Notes under the pieces: generated by a model
What the model saw: the letters and a program-made list of their open reading frames with translations, nothing else
Databases searched by the model: none
Told to the model about the DNA's origin: nothing
Program-made: the position numbers and the translations under genes
Assembly: GCA_035610365.1 (NCBI GenBank)
Contig: CM069436.1
Coordinates: 4,640,937 to 4,704,936, forward strand
Direction: 5' to 3'
Source: Aquatica leii
Taxonomy: Eukaryota; Arthropoda; Insecta; Coleoptera; Lampyridae
Length of the DNA stretch: 64,000 nucleotides
Part shown: piece by piece, positions 32,440 to 43,700 of the stretch
Position numbering within the stretch: position 1 is the first letter of the stretch
Layout of the letters: every line of letters begins with the position of its first letter

Positions 32440-33122
32440 CAGAGCAAATTCTTTGCTCCATATTCCTTATTGAATTTTGAATGTTTGCTGGTGTGATTTG
32501 AATTTGTGCTTGTGTTACACATTCTCGATTGGTCTATCGTACTCTATATTTTTTATTGAACCGCACAGGAAATAATCAAGAGCGTTTAAAGGTGATCGTG
32601 GTGGCCAACGGACTGTGTCATTAGTTCCTATCCAAAAACCTAAAAACTGTTCGTTCAAATAGTGGGTACAAATTCTTTTATTATGTGGTACTCTATTCTG
32701 CTGAAACAACCTCAAATTTTTTAACGTTACGATCTGTAAATTAATTGAATTAACTGAAGTAGAAAATAGGTCTAATAATTAGTCGTCTTAAAGACAAAGA
32801 CCACATCAAACATTAACGGAGAAACGAATACGCGGTCTTACTTCGTAGGTTAAGTGTGAACTATCAGTGGCAGAAAAATGTTTATTTCTTTTATTAAACA
32901 TTCCGCTGTTTGAGTCTTCTGTATTCAAGTTTTGTACCCGTTTAAACTTGAAATCATGGTGTTTATGTTTTTCCAGAATTTTTTGAATCCCATATTTTGA
33001 TAAATTACATTCCAAAGCAACTTTTCTTTGTGATGAATTCGGATTAAACACACTAAACAACAATAACTACTATTTTGAGATAACTTTGACAGTTCTGCTA
33101 GCGAAAACTCTAAATCAGTCAT
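32440..33122 (-). pseudogene. Mariner-like DDE transposase remnant
   Basis: Minus strand. 33063-32806 has PNSSQRKVALECNLSKYGIQ then KILEKHKHHDFKFKRVQNL, an N-terminal helix-turn-helix region. The catalytic first Asp region is missing. 32715-32515 has LFQQNRVPHNKRICTHYLNE (family FQQDGAPPH; the Asp is Asn) and RWPPRSPLNALDYFLCGSIK, the last catalytic block. Internal deletion and frame breaks make it inactive. Confidence 0.82.
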
Positions 33123-34177
33123 TTGTTATTTCGTTTAAAAACGACAAACAATAATTAGTTTTTGCGACCGGCATGTAGACATACTTTAAAAAACGCAACT
33201 TTTTCTTTGTTTAAGCCACTTTGTATATTTTTCCGTTTACAAGATCTCCATATTGTGCATTTTTATGTTGGACTCGTATCTTGTTTAATTATGTTATATC
33301 TCATTACTCATTAATTTTCTAAACGTCTTAATTCTAACTAAATTTTACTACGCCGCTGGGTTGCGGACCCCACTGGATGGAAAATCTTAGATTTGTTGGA
33401 AACTACCCACTTTTAAAATACTTTTTCGGTTGGTAACGCTAGCTAACGGGAAGAGATTGCGTCGGCCGCCATTTGTACATTTACTTGCATATTTTAAGTC
33501 GCTGTGAACGGTCGATTTTGATAAGACGCCTGTTCGCTAAATTCGGTTTAGTTGAAATGAAGAATTGTTGTGTATACGGCGGGATTAAGGCAATTTTTAA
33601 TTGAGTTAGCATTCACTGGTAAAAATAAAAATAGCGTCGGCGAGTTTGCTGAAGTCGAGACAACTTTTCAAACGTCATTAAACTGCAGAAAGAGTATTTA
33701 TAATCTTTTGATTCTGTGTTATCCGAGTCACATCTATTGATATCAGTATTTGCCGATGGGATTGTATAGTTAAATCTCGTAAGTTCTTATTTACTTATTC
33801 AGCCTAAGCGTTTTTTAATTTAGTTACATCTTACTACTTATGTTAAACTTTAGCTATCAAAAATCACGCTAAATCAGTTTACTTTTAGTCGTAAGTTTAA
33901 AACATCTTTAGCTTTATATTATGAAATTGTCTGACGTTATGCCATTCAACTTCTTTTGATTGTTTAAACGTAATCGAGACTAAATTTTGGTAAACCACGC
34001 CGTACATGTAAGCTTACATAATATGCAAGTCTCATGAATAACTTAGAGGTTACTGACGCTTGCTACTTGTTACAAGGAACTTTGGTGGGGTAAGTTTATA
34101 ATTGGTATATTGTTCGTTTAGGTATAGCGGTACTAATCGTTGCTTTAAGGAAATAATTAAGAAATTGTTTATTGAAT
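33123..34177. other. Non-coding stretch before Harbinger remnant
   Basis: Base composition rises locally (about 33345-33680) but I see no coding similarity. It may include the Harbinger element's left end. Confidence 0.35.
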
Positions 34178-34545
34178 ATGTACAAGAAACGTAAGAAACG
34201 TCGTTTTTGGGCGAAACAGTGGATTCTAAGAAGACATCAATTGGAATCATCTAAAACTTTACTGAAAGAACTACTATTAGATGATACTGGAGGCAAAAGA
34301 ATGTCCGAAGAAAAATTTGATAAACTCCTATCAAAAATTAAGAATCGTCCTAAGAACCAAGATACAAAAATGCGACAGGCACTTTAATCAAAGTTGCAAG
34401 TAAGTCTAAGATATCTAGCTATAGGATATTTAGTTTCCACGTTTGCTTTCATGTGCAGAGTACAAAAAAATATACTATTTCAAATTTTCTCGAAGAAGTT
34501 TGCTCAGCAATATAACACATTTTAGAAGATTTCATTAAAGTAAGA
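34178..34545 (+). pseudogene. PIF/Harbinger transposase, N-terminal remnant
   Basis: Start ATG at 34178. KRRFWAKQWILRRHQLESS, then LLKELLLDD, MSEEKFDKLLSKIK and KNQDTKMRQAL are the conserved N-terminal blocks of Harbinger/HARBI1-like nucleases. A TAA at 34385-34387 interrupts it; the same frame resumes with SKLQVSLRYLAIGYLVSTF, the next conserved block, and after a shift EEVCSAIYNILEDFIK. The catalytic DDE core is missing. Confidence 0.82.
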
Positions 34546-34659
34546 ATGTATATGTATAACAGCAATTAGCTGGTGGTAGCTTTTAGTTTATAACGTTTTG
34601 GAAAACCTGATAAAATATGTCAGATGAAGTTATTTGGGTTGTTTCTTTGATATGGACAC

Positions 34660-34890
34660 TGCTGAGATGATAAAAGTAATCTCTGTTGTCTTATGACGCT
34701 TTCAATTTGGTCTTGACGCAAGAGCGTAGTGTAGAGAGGCAACTCCTTGAGCTAGACAGCTATGAATTGAGCAAGTATGTCGAATTTATCATCAATCTCA
34801 CTTTGTTTATAGCTTTTTTCCGTTACTTTATCAAGTTCATCGATTGTAGCACTTATGGCCGCAATATTACTGTTATGCGGTACCATTTTA
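34660..34890 (-). pseudogene. MADF/BESS-like accessory protein C-terminus (Harbinger second gene?)
   Basis: On the minus strand one frame reads AAISATIDELDKVTEKSYKQ and DDKFDILAQFIAV, a TAG (34754-34752), then LKELPLYTTLLRQDQIESVI. This has the form of a BESS-type C-terminal motif of MADF-BESS DNA-binding proteins. Animal Harbinger elements carry a second, oppositely oriented gene for a Myb/SANT- or MADF-like protein that helps the transposase enter the nucleus and bind DNA (known for the superfamily). The arrangement here fits, 115 bp from the end of the transposase remnant. Confidence 0.5.
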
Positions 34891-35726
34891 CGTTTACGGC
34901 ATTGTTTTGCTTTTATTTGGAAGTTTGCTTGGGAATTGCTGCCGTGGTTTCGATGTTAACTATCTCTTTCCTAAATGAACTTCTAATCTCCGCATTTGTG
35001 GTTGAAGCAGCTTCCGATGATGAGGCAAGGTTTTCTCTATTGAATTGAATAAAAATTTGATGAGTTTGCTCTAGTACTAGTCACACCCTCTAAAAACTCA
35101 TCGGCTCCTTTAAATCAGCAGTTGTAAGACTCTCGATTTCCATTTATTTCACAATGGACTGTGGCATCTCTGTTTTTATAATTATTTTAGAGACAATTGT
35201 GTTTGTGGTATAGCTCCAAAAATTTCGACATTATAACAGCATTATGCACAAATACACTTTTACGATAATTTTTTCTCAACTTTTATTGAACAACTAAAAT
35301 CGCCCCATGAGAACCCACCTTAAGAGTGAGAGTTGGAGAATATACGAGCAACTAAAATAGACGTTTTAGATATTTTGTCATAAGAATTTCTTCTCGAACT
35401 ACATAACGTGCCATATTCGTACAAGTAGGACAATTTGCGATAATACTAGAAACTAGATAATACTCCGAGACACGTCAAGTTCAGTTTCCAGGGGGCAAGT
35501 TTTGACGTGAAAATGACACAATACACTGCAAAAGACCTCATTTTTTTAAAGAACGATATGGATCAAGATCAACAGAAATCATGGTGCTTTAGCAATTTTT
35601 TAATGTGTAATTTTGTATGAAGAAAGATATTACGTTTTTAAATTCTCAAAATTAGTTCTCTTGTTTTTGATTAACAGTAAAAATTTTATCCCACATTTTT
35701 AGGAGTAGCCTAAACAATGTTTTCTG
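34891..35726. other. Non-coding stretch between Harbinger remnant and palindrome
   Basis: It may contain more of the Harbinger accessory gene upstream of 34890 (minus), where a reading ASSSEAASTTNAEIRSS is open to about 35050. Nothing else is recognised. Confidence 0.35.
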
Positions 35727-36038
35727 TATGATTATAAGCGACTTTCGGCTTAGACCGCGTCGTAGTTAAACACCCAGACTTTTTAGGCTTGGAACTAGTC
35801 TCTCCTTGAGATCCAAAACAAGAAGTAGAAATTGGTCTTTGCCGAATTGTCGAATGTGAACTCAAACAAACGGAGGTTTCGCAAGATTTTGCAGTTTGTT
35901 TAGGTTCACGAACAACAGTACGGCAAAAGCCAAGTTCTAATTCTTGTTTTGACTCTCAAGGAGTGACTAAGACCAAGCCTAAAAAGTCTGGGTGTTTAAT
36001 TACGACACGGTCTAAGCCGAAAGTCGCTTATAATCATA
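35727..36038. mobile_element. 0.31-kb palindromic foldback element
   Basis: The two halves are inverted copies almost to the centre: the left arm starts TATGATTATAAGCGACTTTC and the right arm ends with its complement at 36038. Mismatches are few, the loop is about 20 nt near 35885. Non-coding. A piece of its end and right flank recurs at 21328-21376 inside Gypsy element 2. Confidence 0.88.
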
Positions 36039-37600
36039 AACAAAATAACCGCGGAAGCTTAAGATTTTATAATGTTTTGTGTGTTAGAATTAATTGTTGC
36101 ATTCTTTCAAAATTTGCAATTCTAGTTATTATCATGATATCCGAAGACGGTAGTTTTTGGACAATTGCTTTTAAAAAAATGGAAGGGTACATTGACCTGC
36201 TAAAGCAAAAGTTTAGCTTAATTTTTTTTAATGGATATTTGATTAATAACGAAAAATTAAATTACTTTAATAAAAAGTAAGAAATTCTCTCTAACCTACA
36301 TAAATTATGATAGGCTCACAACATGTTTCGGCTTTTTTAATACTTAAGCCATCTACAAGTACAACTGCATCTGTAAATGGCTTAAGTATTAAAAAAGTGG
36401 GAACATGCATTGCTTATAACTTTTAATATTAAAAGTGAATATGGATTAGACAGAATTTTTTACTTTTTATTAGTCTACTTAACCTGCTATGAGAACGATT
36501 ATACAGTATATTAAGTTACTTTATTTTTAATTTTACATGTCAACGATCTAACAAGATTTATTTTAATTTTATACTCAATAAACTATCAAAATACAAATAC
36601 ATAAGCAAATGTTAATTAATTTCAATTCTTAATTTTGAAGGACGTTAAAATTGTATATACCTACATTTTTTATTAAATGACTAAATTTAAATTGCCATAG
36701 ACTAATAATATATAGACCAATAATTTTTCAAAATTTTAAACAATAAAAAGTTCCATATAATAAAAAGGACCGACAATTTTTTTACCACAAATATTAATTA
36801 ATAAGCACTATTGCATTTGCAATACGTCCGTTGTATTTTATGATAGATGTACTTTTAAGTTTTGAGAATTCAGTTATTTACAAAAAACAACGTTTCGGCA
36901 TGTTTGAGGGATTTGCATGAGTATTACAGGCGTCGTTCCGGTTTAAAATCTTTTGTAGGTGCCTTTATTGTAAACTAAGTAAGACGTGCTTTTTGGTACA
37001 AATTTAGAATTAAGAATTTGGGACTTTCTCACAAATTGTTATTTTACAAGTTATTTTATTACTTGTATATACTTTTATTAGATCATAGAAATGTGAATAG
37101 TTTATATTTGATGAATTCAAAAAAATATTAATTCAAATAAGCTAATGTTACTAAATTCGTAACAGCGTCTTTCAACACTTTAGGAATCGATGAAAATAAA
37201 TATTTTATTGGTACCTATCTACCTATATGGTTTCTATTCATATGTGACAGAAAAATATGTTTTATTTAAAATTTATAATATCGTTTTGTTTAAATACAAA
37301 TTAACTGTAAACTTTCTTCTTCCGGAAAACTAAATTTGTTCTATTTGTACACCGTAATTATAAAATTCTTTCTTGACATAATTTATTTCAATTAAATTAC
37401 ATTTCAGCCAAATTTCAAATAGTTTTATTTGGTTTAAGTAAATATTTCGTTTAAGATGATTATCAAAGAGCGGATAATAAGGCAAGAAAAAATACCAAAA
37501 AAGGTGGCATAAAAGACATATTAAACCTGCCAAAAAGACAATAAAAAAGGCACAAATATCTATTAAAATTTACAGTTTATTATTTTTTTTACAATTTTTA
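36039..37600. other. AT-rich stretch with one strong hairpin
   Basis: Apart from the 21-bp hairpin at 36332-36397 I see nothing. About 37498-37545 has AAAAAGACAATAAAAAAGGC, which may belong to the end of the hAT element that follows. Confidence 0.4.
36332..36397. repeat. 21-bp perfect hairpin
   Basis: CTTTTTTAATACTTAAGCCAT (36332-36352, 21 bases; ends given as CTTTTTTAATAC and TTAAGCCAT) is complemented exactly at 36377-36397, with a 24-nt loop. No gene is adjacent. It could be an RNA structure, a tiny MITE or a terminator-like hairpin of a lost element. Confidence 0.8.
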
Positions 37601-39374
37601 TTAAGTGCTATTATTTTTCCAAGCAAAAATCAAATATTTTTCAATATTAGGACCAAGAAGCTGTTGCTTTTTATCATTTAAAATATTTTTATAGAAGGAA
37701 AAAGTTCTTTCGACATCATAAAATGTTAGTGGAACAAATTTTAATGCCGATTTTTTTGTTATAGTTAAAGATATTTTCTGTTGATGCTTCATGACCTCCC
37801 CTTTTTGAATTTCGGTCAGTTGTTTAAAGAGGTCAAAACGAAGGGTTTTTTGATGTGACGGAATCCAATTTTTCTTCCTATAGTTCCTGGACATGCTCTT
37901 ATAATTGCTTTTATTCTTTCGAATGTAGCGAAAGATTCGGTCATTGCGGTTTAGCTTTTTTCTAGTTTCTTTAATTCGTCAAGAATGCCGGAAAAGTGTG
38001 TTTTTTAAAAACTAGTCCTCTCTTATAACAGCTTCGTCATTAAAAGCTTTTTGAGATTTAGCAATTGCTGCAGAGGCCGTCTCGTCAAATAATTCAACCA
38101 CCTGAAGTAAGACAATTCAATTAATGTATAAGACAATGTCAAATTATAGTTTGAACTGTACCTCTTTAATTTTTTCAAAATGTGTGGCATGAAAAATGCG
38201 AGCAGATAACCAAGTTTCCCATCTTGTTATGATAGGTTCCGGTGGAAGTTTAACATCTGAAAGTTTTTCTTTATAGGCCCTTACCCGTAATGATGCTTTC
38301 ACAAAAACCTGAAACAAGATCCAATAATCAAAAAGAAAATCTAATATGTTAGAGATTTTTACCTTTTTGGTGGCAGAAATGAACTTGTTTACTATTGCAA
38401 ACTCCTCTCTAATGAATTCACACATCTTATGTATTCCATGTACTAGACAAGTTAAATGTTTTAAATTCGGATAAAATATTTCTTATGCCTGAGCGGATTT
38501 GATCATATAAGGTGCTGCATCGGTTACGAATAAGAGAACCTTTTCTTTTTTACGTCTTTGGGATACAGAAGTCCTACAAACATAAAATTATATAATTGTA
38601 ATTAATAGATTGGATTATATTAATCAATCATTAAAAAAAAACTTACGTAAACAATCATCGAAAAAATTTGCAACTGTTTTGTGATTGGTCTGTGGAATTT
38701 TTTGTATGCTAGCAAATGAGCTTTTCCTGGTTCTAGTTCAGACAATTTACCAACTACAAATTTTGCTATATATCGACCTCTGCAATCGGTTGTTTCATCA
38801 ACCGAAGTTCAAATGTAATGGTCCCCAATGTCATTCCTTATTGTCTGTATTTTCTTTAAAATAAACCGGCATTTTGAAAACTATTAATACTTTAATTAAA
38901 CTGCTTACCGATTGGTAACATACGTCTAAATATTTTTTTCTGAAAGTTGATTCATCTGGAACAACTTGTTCGGTGTATTTTTCGAGGAAATTGCGAAAAT
39001 TGATATTATCAAGTTTTTTAAGAGGAATTTGTGCCGACACCAATGCTTCGCACAAATCTAGAGCAAAATCTGTTTTTGATGGGCCAGGTTTATTCTGTTG
39101 ATCTTTTATAACGTTTTTTAACAATGGTTGTTTTATAGTTTTTTTAAATATCTTTTAAATGTAAACCACTACTGTTGTTTTACATGGTAGTTTTTAGTAG
39201 CACCGATCTACGATACATATACTAGTAATGAAAAGTATTTAAATTAAGATAATATAAACTTACTGATTTTGAACAAGCTTACCAAAAAATGTTTTTCTCG
39301 TCGGTTTTTAAATTATTGTCAAGTTTACTCCACTTGTAATAATTTTCAAATTTTGATTGTTTATTAGGTGACAT
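37601..39374 (-). pseudogene. hAT transposase gene with five short introns (CGGBP1-like N-terminus)
   Basis: Minus strand, ATG at 39374 (SKFENYYKWSKLDNNLKTDE). Exons, by splice-site reading: 39374-39264, 39151-38909, 38844-38647, 38573-38363, 38308-38162, 38101-37601. Introns are 112, 64, 73, 54 and 60 nt with GT...AG ends; removing them restores the frame across each junction except the first, which is uncertain. Blocks: DFALDLCEALVSAQIPLKKL, VDETTDCRGRYIAKFVVGKL, HLTCLVHGIHK-like before MCEFIREEFAIVNKF, and at the end FVPLTFYDVERTFSFYKNIL, the hAT dimerisation motif. A TGA in exon 3 (after HYI) and a TAA in exon 4 (after KSAQA), plus a frameshift in exon 6, inactivate it. The N-terminus recalls CGGBP1-type BED/hAT proteins. 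Confidence 0.82.
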
Positions 39375-40483
39375 TTTTTAAAACTTACTCACAGCACAAC
39401 AGCAATAGACTATCACAGTGTGACAATATCACAGGTATTTATAACAAACAAAGAATATTTTAGTCATGTGTTTCAGTCATTAAAGGAATTCCACCGCACA
39501 GAATTAAAATTATCTATATTTGTTTGCTTTACTTAGGTACTGAATAGACCTATAAAATATGATTCATTCCGAAATCCTTCCGGTTTTGTAAATAGTGTTC
39601 TGTTAAGCCTGTCATTGTACATAATTCTAGTATAAATTCTTACAATAGTTCTTCTTTATAAGCGGCTTTTGTATTTAATGTTTTCTGGAAACCATTGTTT
39701 AACAAAACATAAAAATTCCTGTTGTTATTTATAGGTTCGTGGTAAGACCTTTTGAGCAAAAAAGTTAATTATATTATTGTACGTAATTTAAGTAAAACTC
39801 TGTAATGCGTTATTGTCATCTACCTATTAAAACACTGCTATATAAAATAGTACTCTTTAAAATGGCAAAAAAGACAAAAAGGCTAAATAGGCAGGCTCTA
39901 GGCATTTGCCTGACTGTCCGCTCTTTAATGATTATAGTGGTTACCTATTAGTTATAATTTTATTTTGCAAACAAACATCATTTTACTAAACTCGAAACAA
40001 CCCTTTTTCAAAAAAACTTTTTCTTTTTACGTATACATAGAATAATTTTTTTGGGAAAACAAATGTTTTTTGTATGTGGGAGAAATAAAAAAAGATAAAT
40101 AATCATTCATAATAAGAAAAAAAGTGCAAGAGTCTTGCTAGATAGTCTTGTTTTTGCCAATATCTTGCAGAGCTGGTCTTGCATCCAGTCTTGGTCTTGC
40201 AACCTTGAGTCTTGGTTTTGGTTTTGCTAATGGCGTTGTTATCTTGCTTTTGGTGTTGCAAATTTTGGTAGACCAAGACAAGACTGCAAGACCAAGACCG
40301 ATTTTGGTCATCACTTTTATCGTTACAAACAGGTCGGGAGTAGGCAGTTTTTGAACAGTTAATTAAATTATTTTGTTTATTTTAATTAAATTTTTTAATG
40401 TATTACGCGGTACATAATTAAAATATTGCTAAAAAACAATACAAATCCTGTTATCTTGGCGAAAATAGCATTTTAGTGATGTA
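39375..40483. other. Non-coding stretch with a TCTTG-rich repeat
   Basis: Contains the TCTTG/CAAGA cluster at 40126-40300 and near 39862-39900 the sequence AAAAAGACAAAAAGGC, similar to a stretch on the other side of the hAT gene (37498-37545). These may mark that element's subterminal regions. No gene is seen. Confidence 0.4.
40126..40300. repeat. TCTTG(C)-rich cluster with inverted CAAGAC end
   Basis: GTCTTGC, CTTGGTCTTGC and related words repeat on the left two-thirds, while the right end carries the complement (GACCAAGACAAGAC, GCAAGACCAAGACC), so the segment can fold on itself. Short variable spacers separate the words. Confidence 0.7.
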
Positions 40484-43400
40484 CAGCCATAATCATTGGA
40501 AATGTCCCTAAAATGAACATTACCGCATTTTCAGTCATATGCTAATAGTATTACCAGTATTTATACTTGTAAATATACCTTGAGGTTATGTCCTTTTGTC
40601 TTGTAAATAAAAAAGCGATTGCCATTACTAAATTTTACATGTATTTCTCAAACCATAAGAAAATAGTATTACTTTAATGACGTGTATTTATTATTTTATG
40701 CGAATAAAAAAACACTCATTTCTTTCTATAATTTTAGATACTTATTGATAGTAAAATTTTAAACGTATAAAATTAAGGTAAATTGTAAATAATAATCTAA
40801 TTACTGATTTTATAAAAACAATTTTACATAGGTACTATTAATATTTCGCTGTATGTGCAAAATTATTTATAAATAAAGTGAAACTTTTATACTTTAATTT
40901 CGTTTAAATATAAATGATACTATTAAACAGAATTTTCCGGTGTAAGAATAAATATTTGTGCCAATATAATGTAATTTATTTAAATTTTTGTTCACATAGT
41001 CACATTCTTTTTTTTGTTTAAGCGGTTAAATACTTCACTTATTAATGAGTATCATAATTCCATTTTCGTATTCATTAATATTATTATTATTTTAATAATT
41101 ATTATTTAGGTATTACTCACTTTTGCGTTAATAAAATGTTAATAAATAAGCATACTTTTATAATTACAGTTCATGCTGTAGTTTATTTTAATAATATAAT
41201 TAAATAAAAAAACATATTATTATATAAAAAACAATAATGATACAAAAGTTGTATAGAAATAATTAATACTTTGTGTAATAACCATTATTTTGTATACATG
41301 CTTCTAATCTAGACTGCATAGAGTTTACTAAATTTTCACACAACTGTCATCTCCGAAAACGTTCCCAAACTAATTGTTTATGTTGGATAATATTTTCAGG
41401 TGTTCTAAATTGAATATCACTATCCCAGTTTCTGATCATTGCACCCCACATATTTTCAATTGGGTTCAAATCTGGTGATCTCGCTGGCCATTCAATTATT
41501 TCAACTTCGTTTTGATCTTTAATCCAGTCCCTAACAATTAGTGCTGTATGAATAGGAGAATTATCCTGAACTACTTGAATAATTTCCAGCTCATTTTGTG
41601 GAAATATTCTTCTCACAGAAGGTATTAAGATATTATCTAAAATATTCAGGTATTGCTCTGAAGTAAATCGAGGTGGTGTCACTTGCACTAACTCTCCTGG
41701 ACCCGCTTGAGATATCCATCCCCACACTCCAGCTGTCACTCTATCACTTTGCCTATTAGGCAAAACATGTTCTGTATTGTAACGAGTGTTTTGTGGTCTC
41801 CAAACTGTAATTGGATATTGATCAGTGCTAGAAAATACTTTTTCATCTGTAAAGATAACAGTACTCCAATCCAAATTTAAATATTGGCGACAAAAGCGCA
41901 ACCGAGCTGCATCATGACGCTCTGTAATGTTAGGTTTACTTGCCGGTTTTCTACAATGTAAATTAGATTCGTGTACACGTTCTGAATGATGGAAACCGAG
42001 CAATTAATATTCAGCGTTTTCTTAATTTTTTGGCAAGTTGTAAAAGGATTTTGTAATGTATAGCCGAGTATGTCCGCATCTTTTTGCCGAAAAGTAATTC
42101 TAGGCTTAGGTGGTCTGTTGCTTACAAGTGGCCTATTATCAACTTCCTGACCTTTCGTAATCCATCGCCGGATTTGTTTAATCTACAAAGTGTTAAGTTC
42201 TTAGCATTATATTACATTTATCATTAGTACTATATTAAAAGCCATTATACATTATATATGTATTTAAAAATTTGACGTCAATTTAATAGATTCCAATATC
42301 TTATAAAATAGTATTATTGGTGATCATATTTAATATATGCTGACTGCGTTGCAATGCAATGTAAAAAATATGCTTTAGAAAAATACTTACCGATAAGTCA
42401 ACATGTTGTGATATTGTTCGAGGTGACATTCCTGCTTGTGCCATCCCAACAATACTTCCTCTTAATTCTAAGGTAGAATCCATTTATCCTAATCTTCGAG
42501 GCATATTCACAAAATATTATAATCACATAAACAATGATGTTACCACTAGGAACTCCCAATTTATATTACAATTTTGTAAATGAAAAATTTATATTTATAC
42601 GTCAAAAGGCCATAACCTGATGATATATTTACAAAAAGTAATTATGAAACTCATTAATAAGTGAGGTATTTATTAATCCGCTTAATCCTCAGATGCATAT
42701 CCGGTAGAATTGTTTATTAATTTGCACAAAAACATAAAAGCAGTTGTGGTTTCATAAAACGCTTGTTTCAGAGTAATATTTAAGTCTCTTCGTATGATTC
42801 TAAGAAACACATGTACAATTTAATAATGGTAATCACCTTTTCGTATTTATACGACAAACAAAAAGCCATAACCTCAAGGTATATTTATAGATGTCAATAT
42901 GATCAATACTAATAAATGTATTTAAAATGAGCATTACCGCGCTTTCATTGACAACACATCATTAATAAGTGAGATATTTATTAATCCGCTTAACTCTAGG
43001 ATGCATATCCGGTACAATATCTACTTTTACATAAATCGGACCAACATTCAAATTAAAAAATTGAAAAAATAAACAGTTATTTTATAACAAAAAACAAGTA
43101 TCTTTGTTACTTATTAATTATTATATAAGAAAAATTGTTTATAAATTATAGTAACAAACGCTGCATATTCTTATAACCAAACATTACTCCGGGTCTGATA
43201 AGCCAGGTTTATACATCCTACATACAAAGATAATGTGACTATCAGAACACACATTTCAATAAATTACATTAATAGTTAAAATTTAGACGTAACAAATACT
43301 TTTTAAATAATTTTGCAAATATAATTTCGGTATTTTTATTCAAAACATTTATTACCTAAAAATTTGACGATATAGTATGTCCTATGTTTATTAAAAATAT

Positions 43401-43700
43401 GTTAATAAATTGTTATTCAAAATTAGAAAAAAGTGTTTGTTTTTTAATTCGCACAAAAATATAAACAAAATTTTTGGTTTTATAAAACGTTTATTTGAGA
43501 GTAATATTTATAAGACTTTTCGTATGATTTGAGAAATACATACAAAATTAAGTAATGGTAATCACCTTTTTGTATTTATACGACAAAGAAAAAACCATAA
43601 CCTTAGGATATATTTACAGGTATAAATACGATTAATACTATTAGAATGTGACTGAACGTGCGGTATTGCTCATTTTAGGGACATTTCCAATGACTATGGC
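40484..43700 (-). mobile_element. Tc1-like element with long inverted repeats
   Basis: Left end CAGCCATAATCATTGG at 40484 preceded by TA (40482-40483); right end is the complement at 43700. The left arm (40484-41060) is an inverted, diverged copy of two right-hand segments: the outer one (43239-43700) and an inner one (42640-42958). The right side carries a direct repeat with starts at 42651 and 42959 (period 308). The outer right arm also exists at 1296-1761. Long inverted repeats with internal direct repeats recall the IR/DR subgroup of Tc1 elements. Confidence 0.82.
41347..42483 (-). pseudogene. Tc1-like transposase with one intron
   Basis: ATG at 42483. Exon 1 (42483-42391) is the helix-turn-helix start (GSIVGMAQAGMSPRTISQHV). 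An intron of 208 nt (42390-42183) has GTAAGT and TTTGTAG ends; exon 2 continues IKQIRRWITKGQEV, then RPPKPRITFRQKD. A frameshift near 41975-42000 precedes the long open part 42003-41347, with CRKPASKPNITERHDAARLR, FTDEKVFSS (first Asp), VVQDNSPIH (second Asp) and EWPARSPDLNPIENMWGAM (Glu). Spacing between second Asp and Glu is 35 residues. All three catalytic residues are kept; only the one frameshift clearly disrupts it. Confidence 0.9.

Noticed and set aside
34686-35048. 120-codon plus-strand hydrophobic ORF
   Set aside because: It is the antisense of the BESS-like accessory-protein reading; its apparent membrane segments come from the complement of AT-rich coding sequence.
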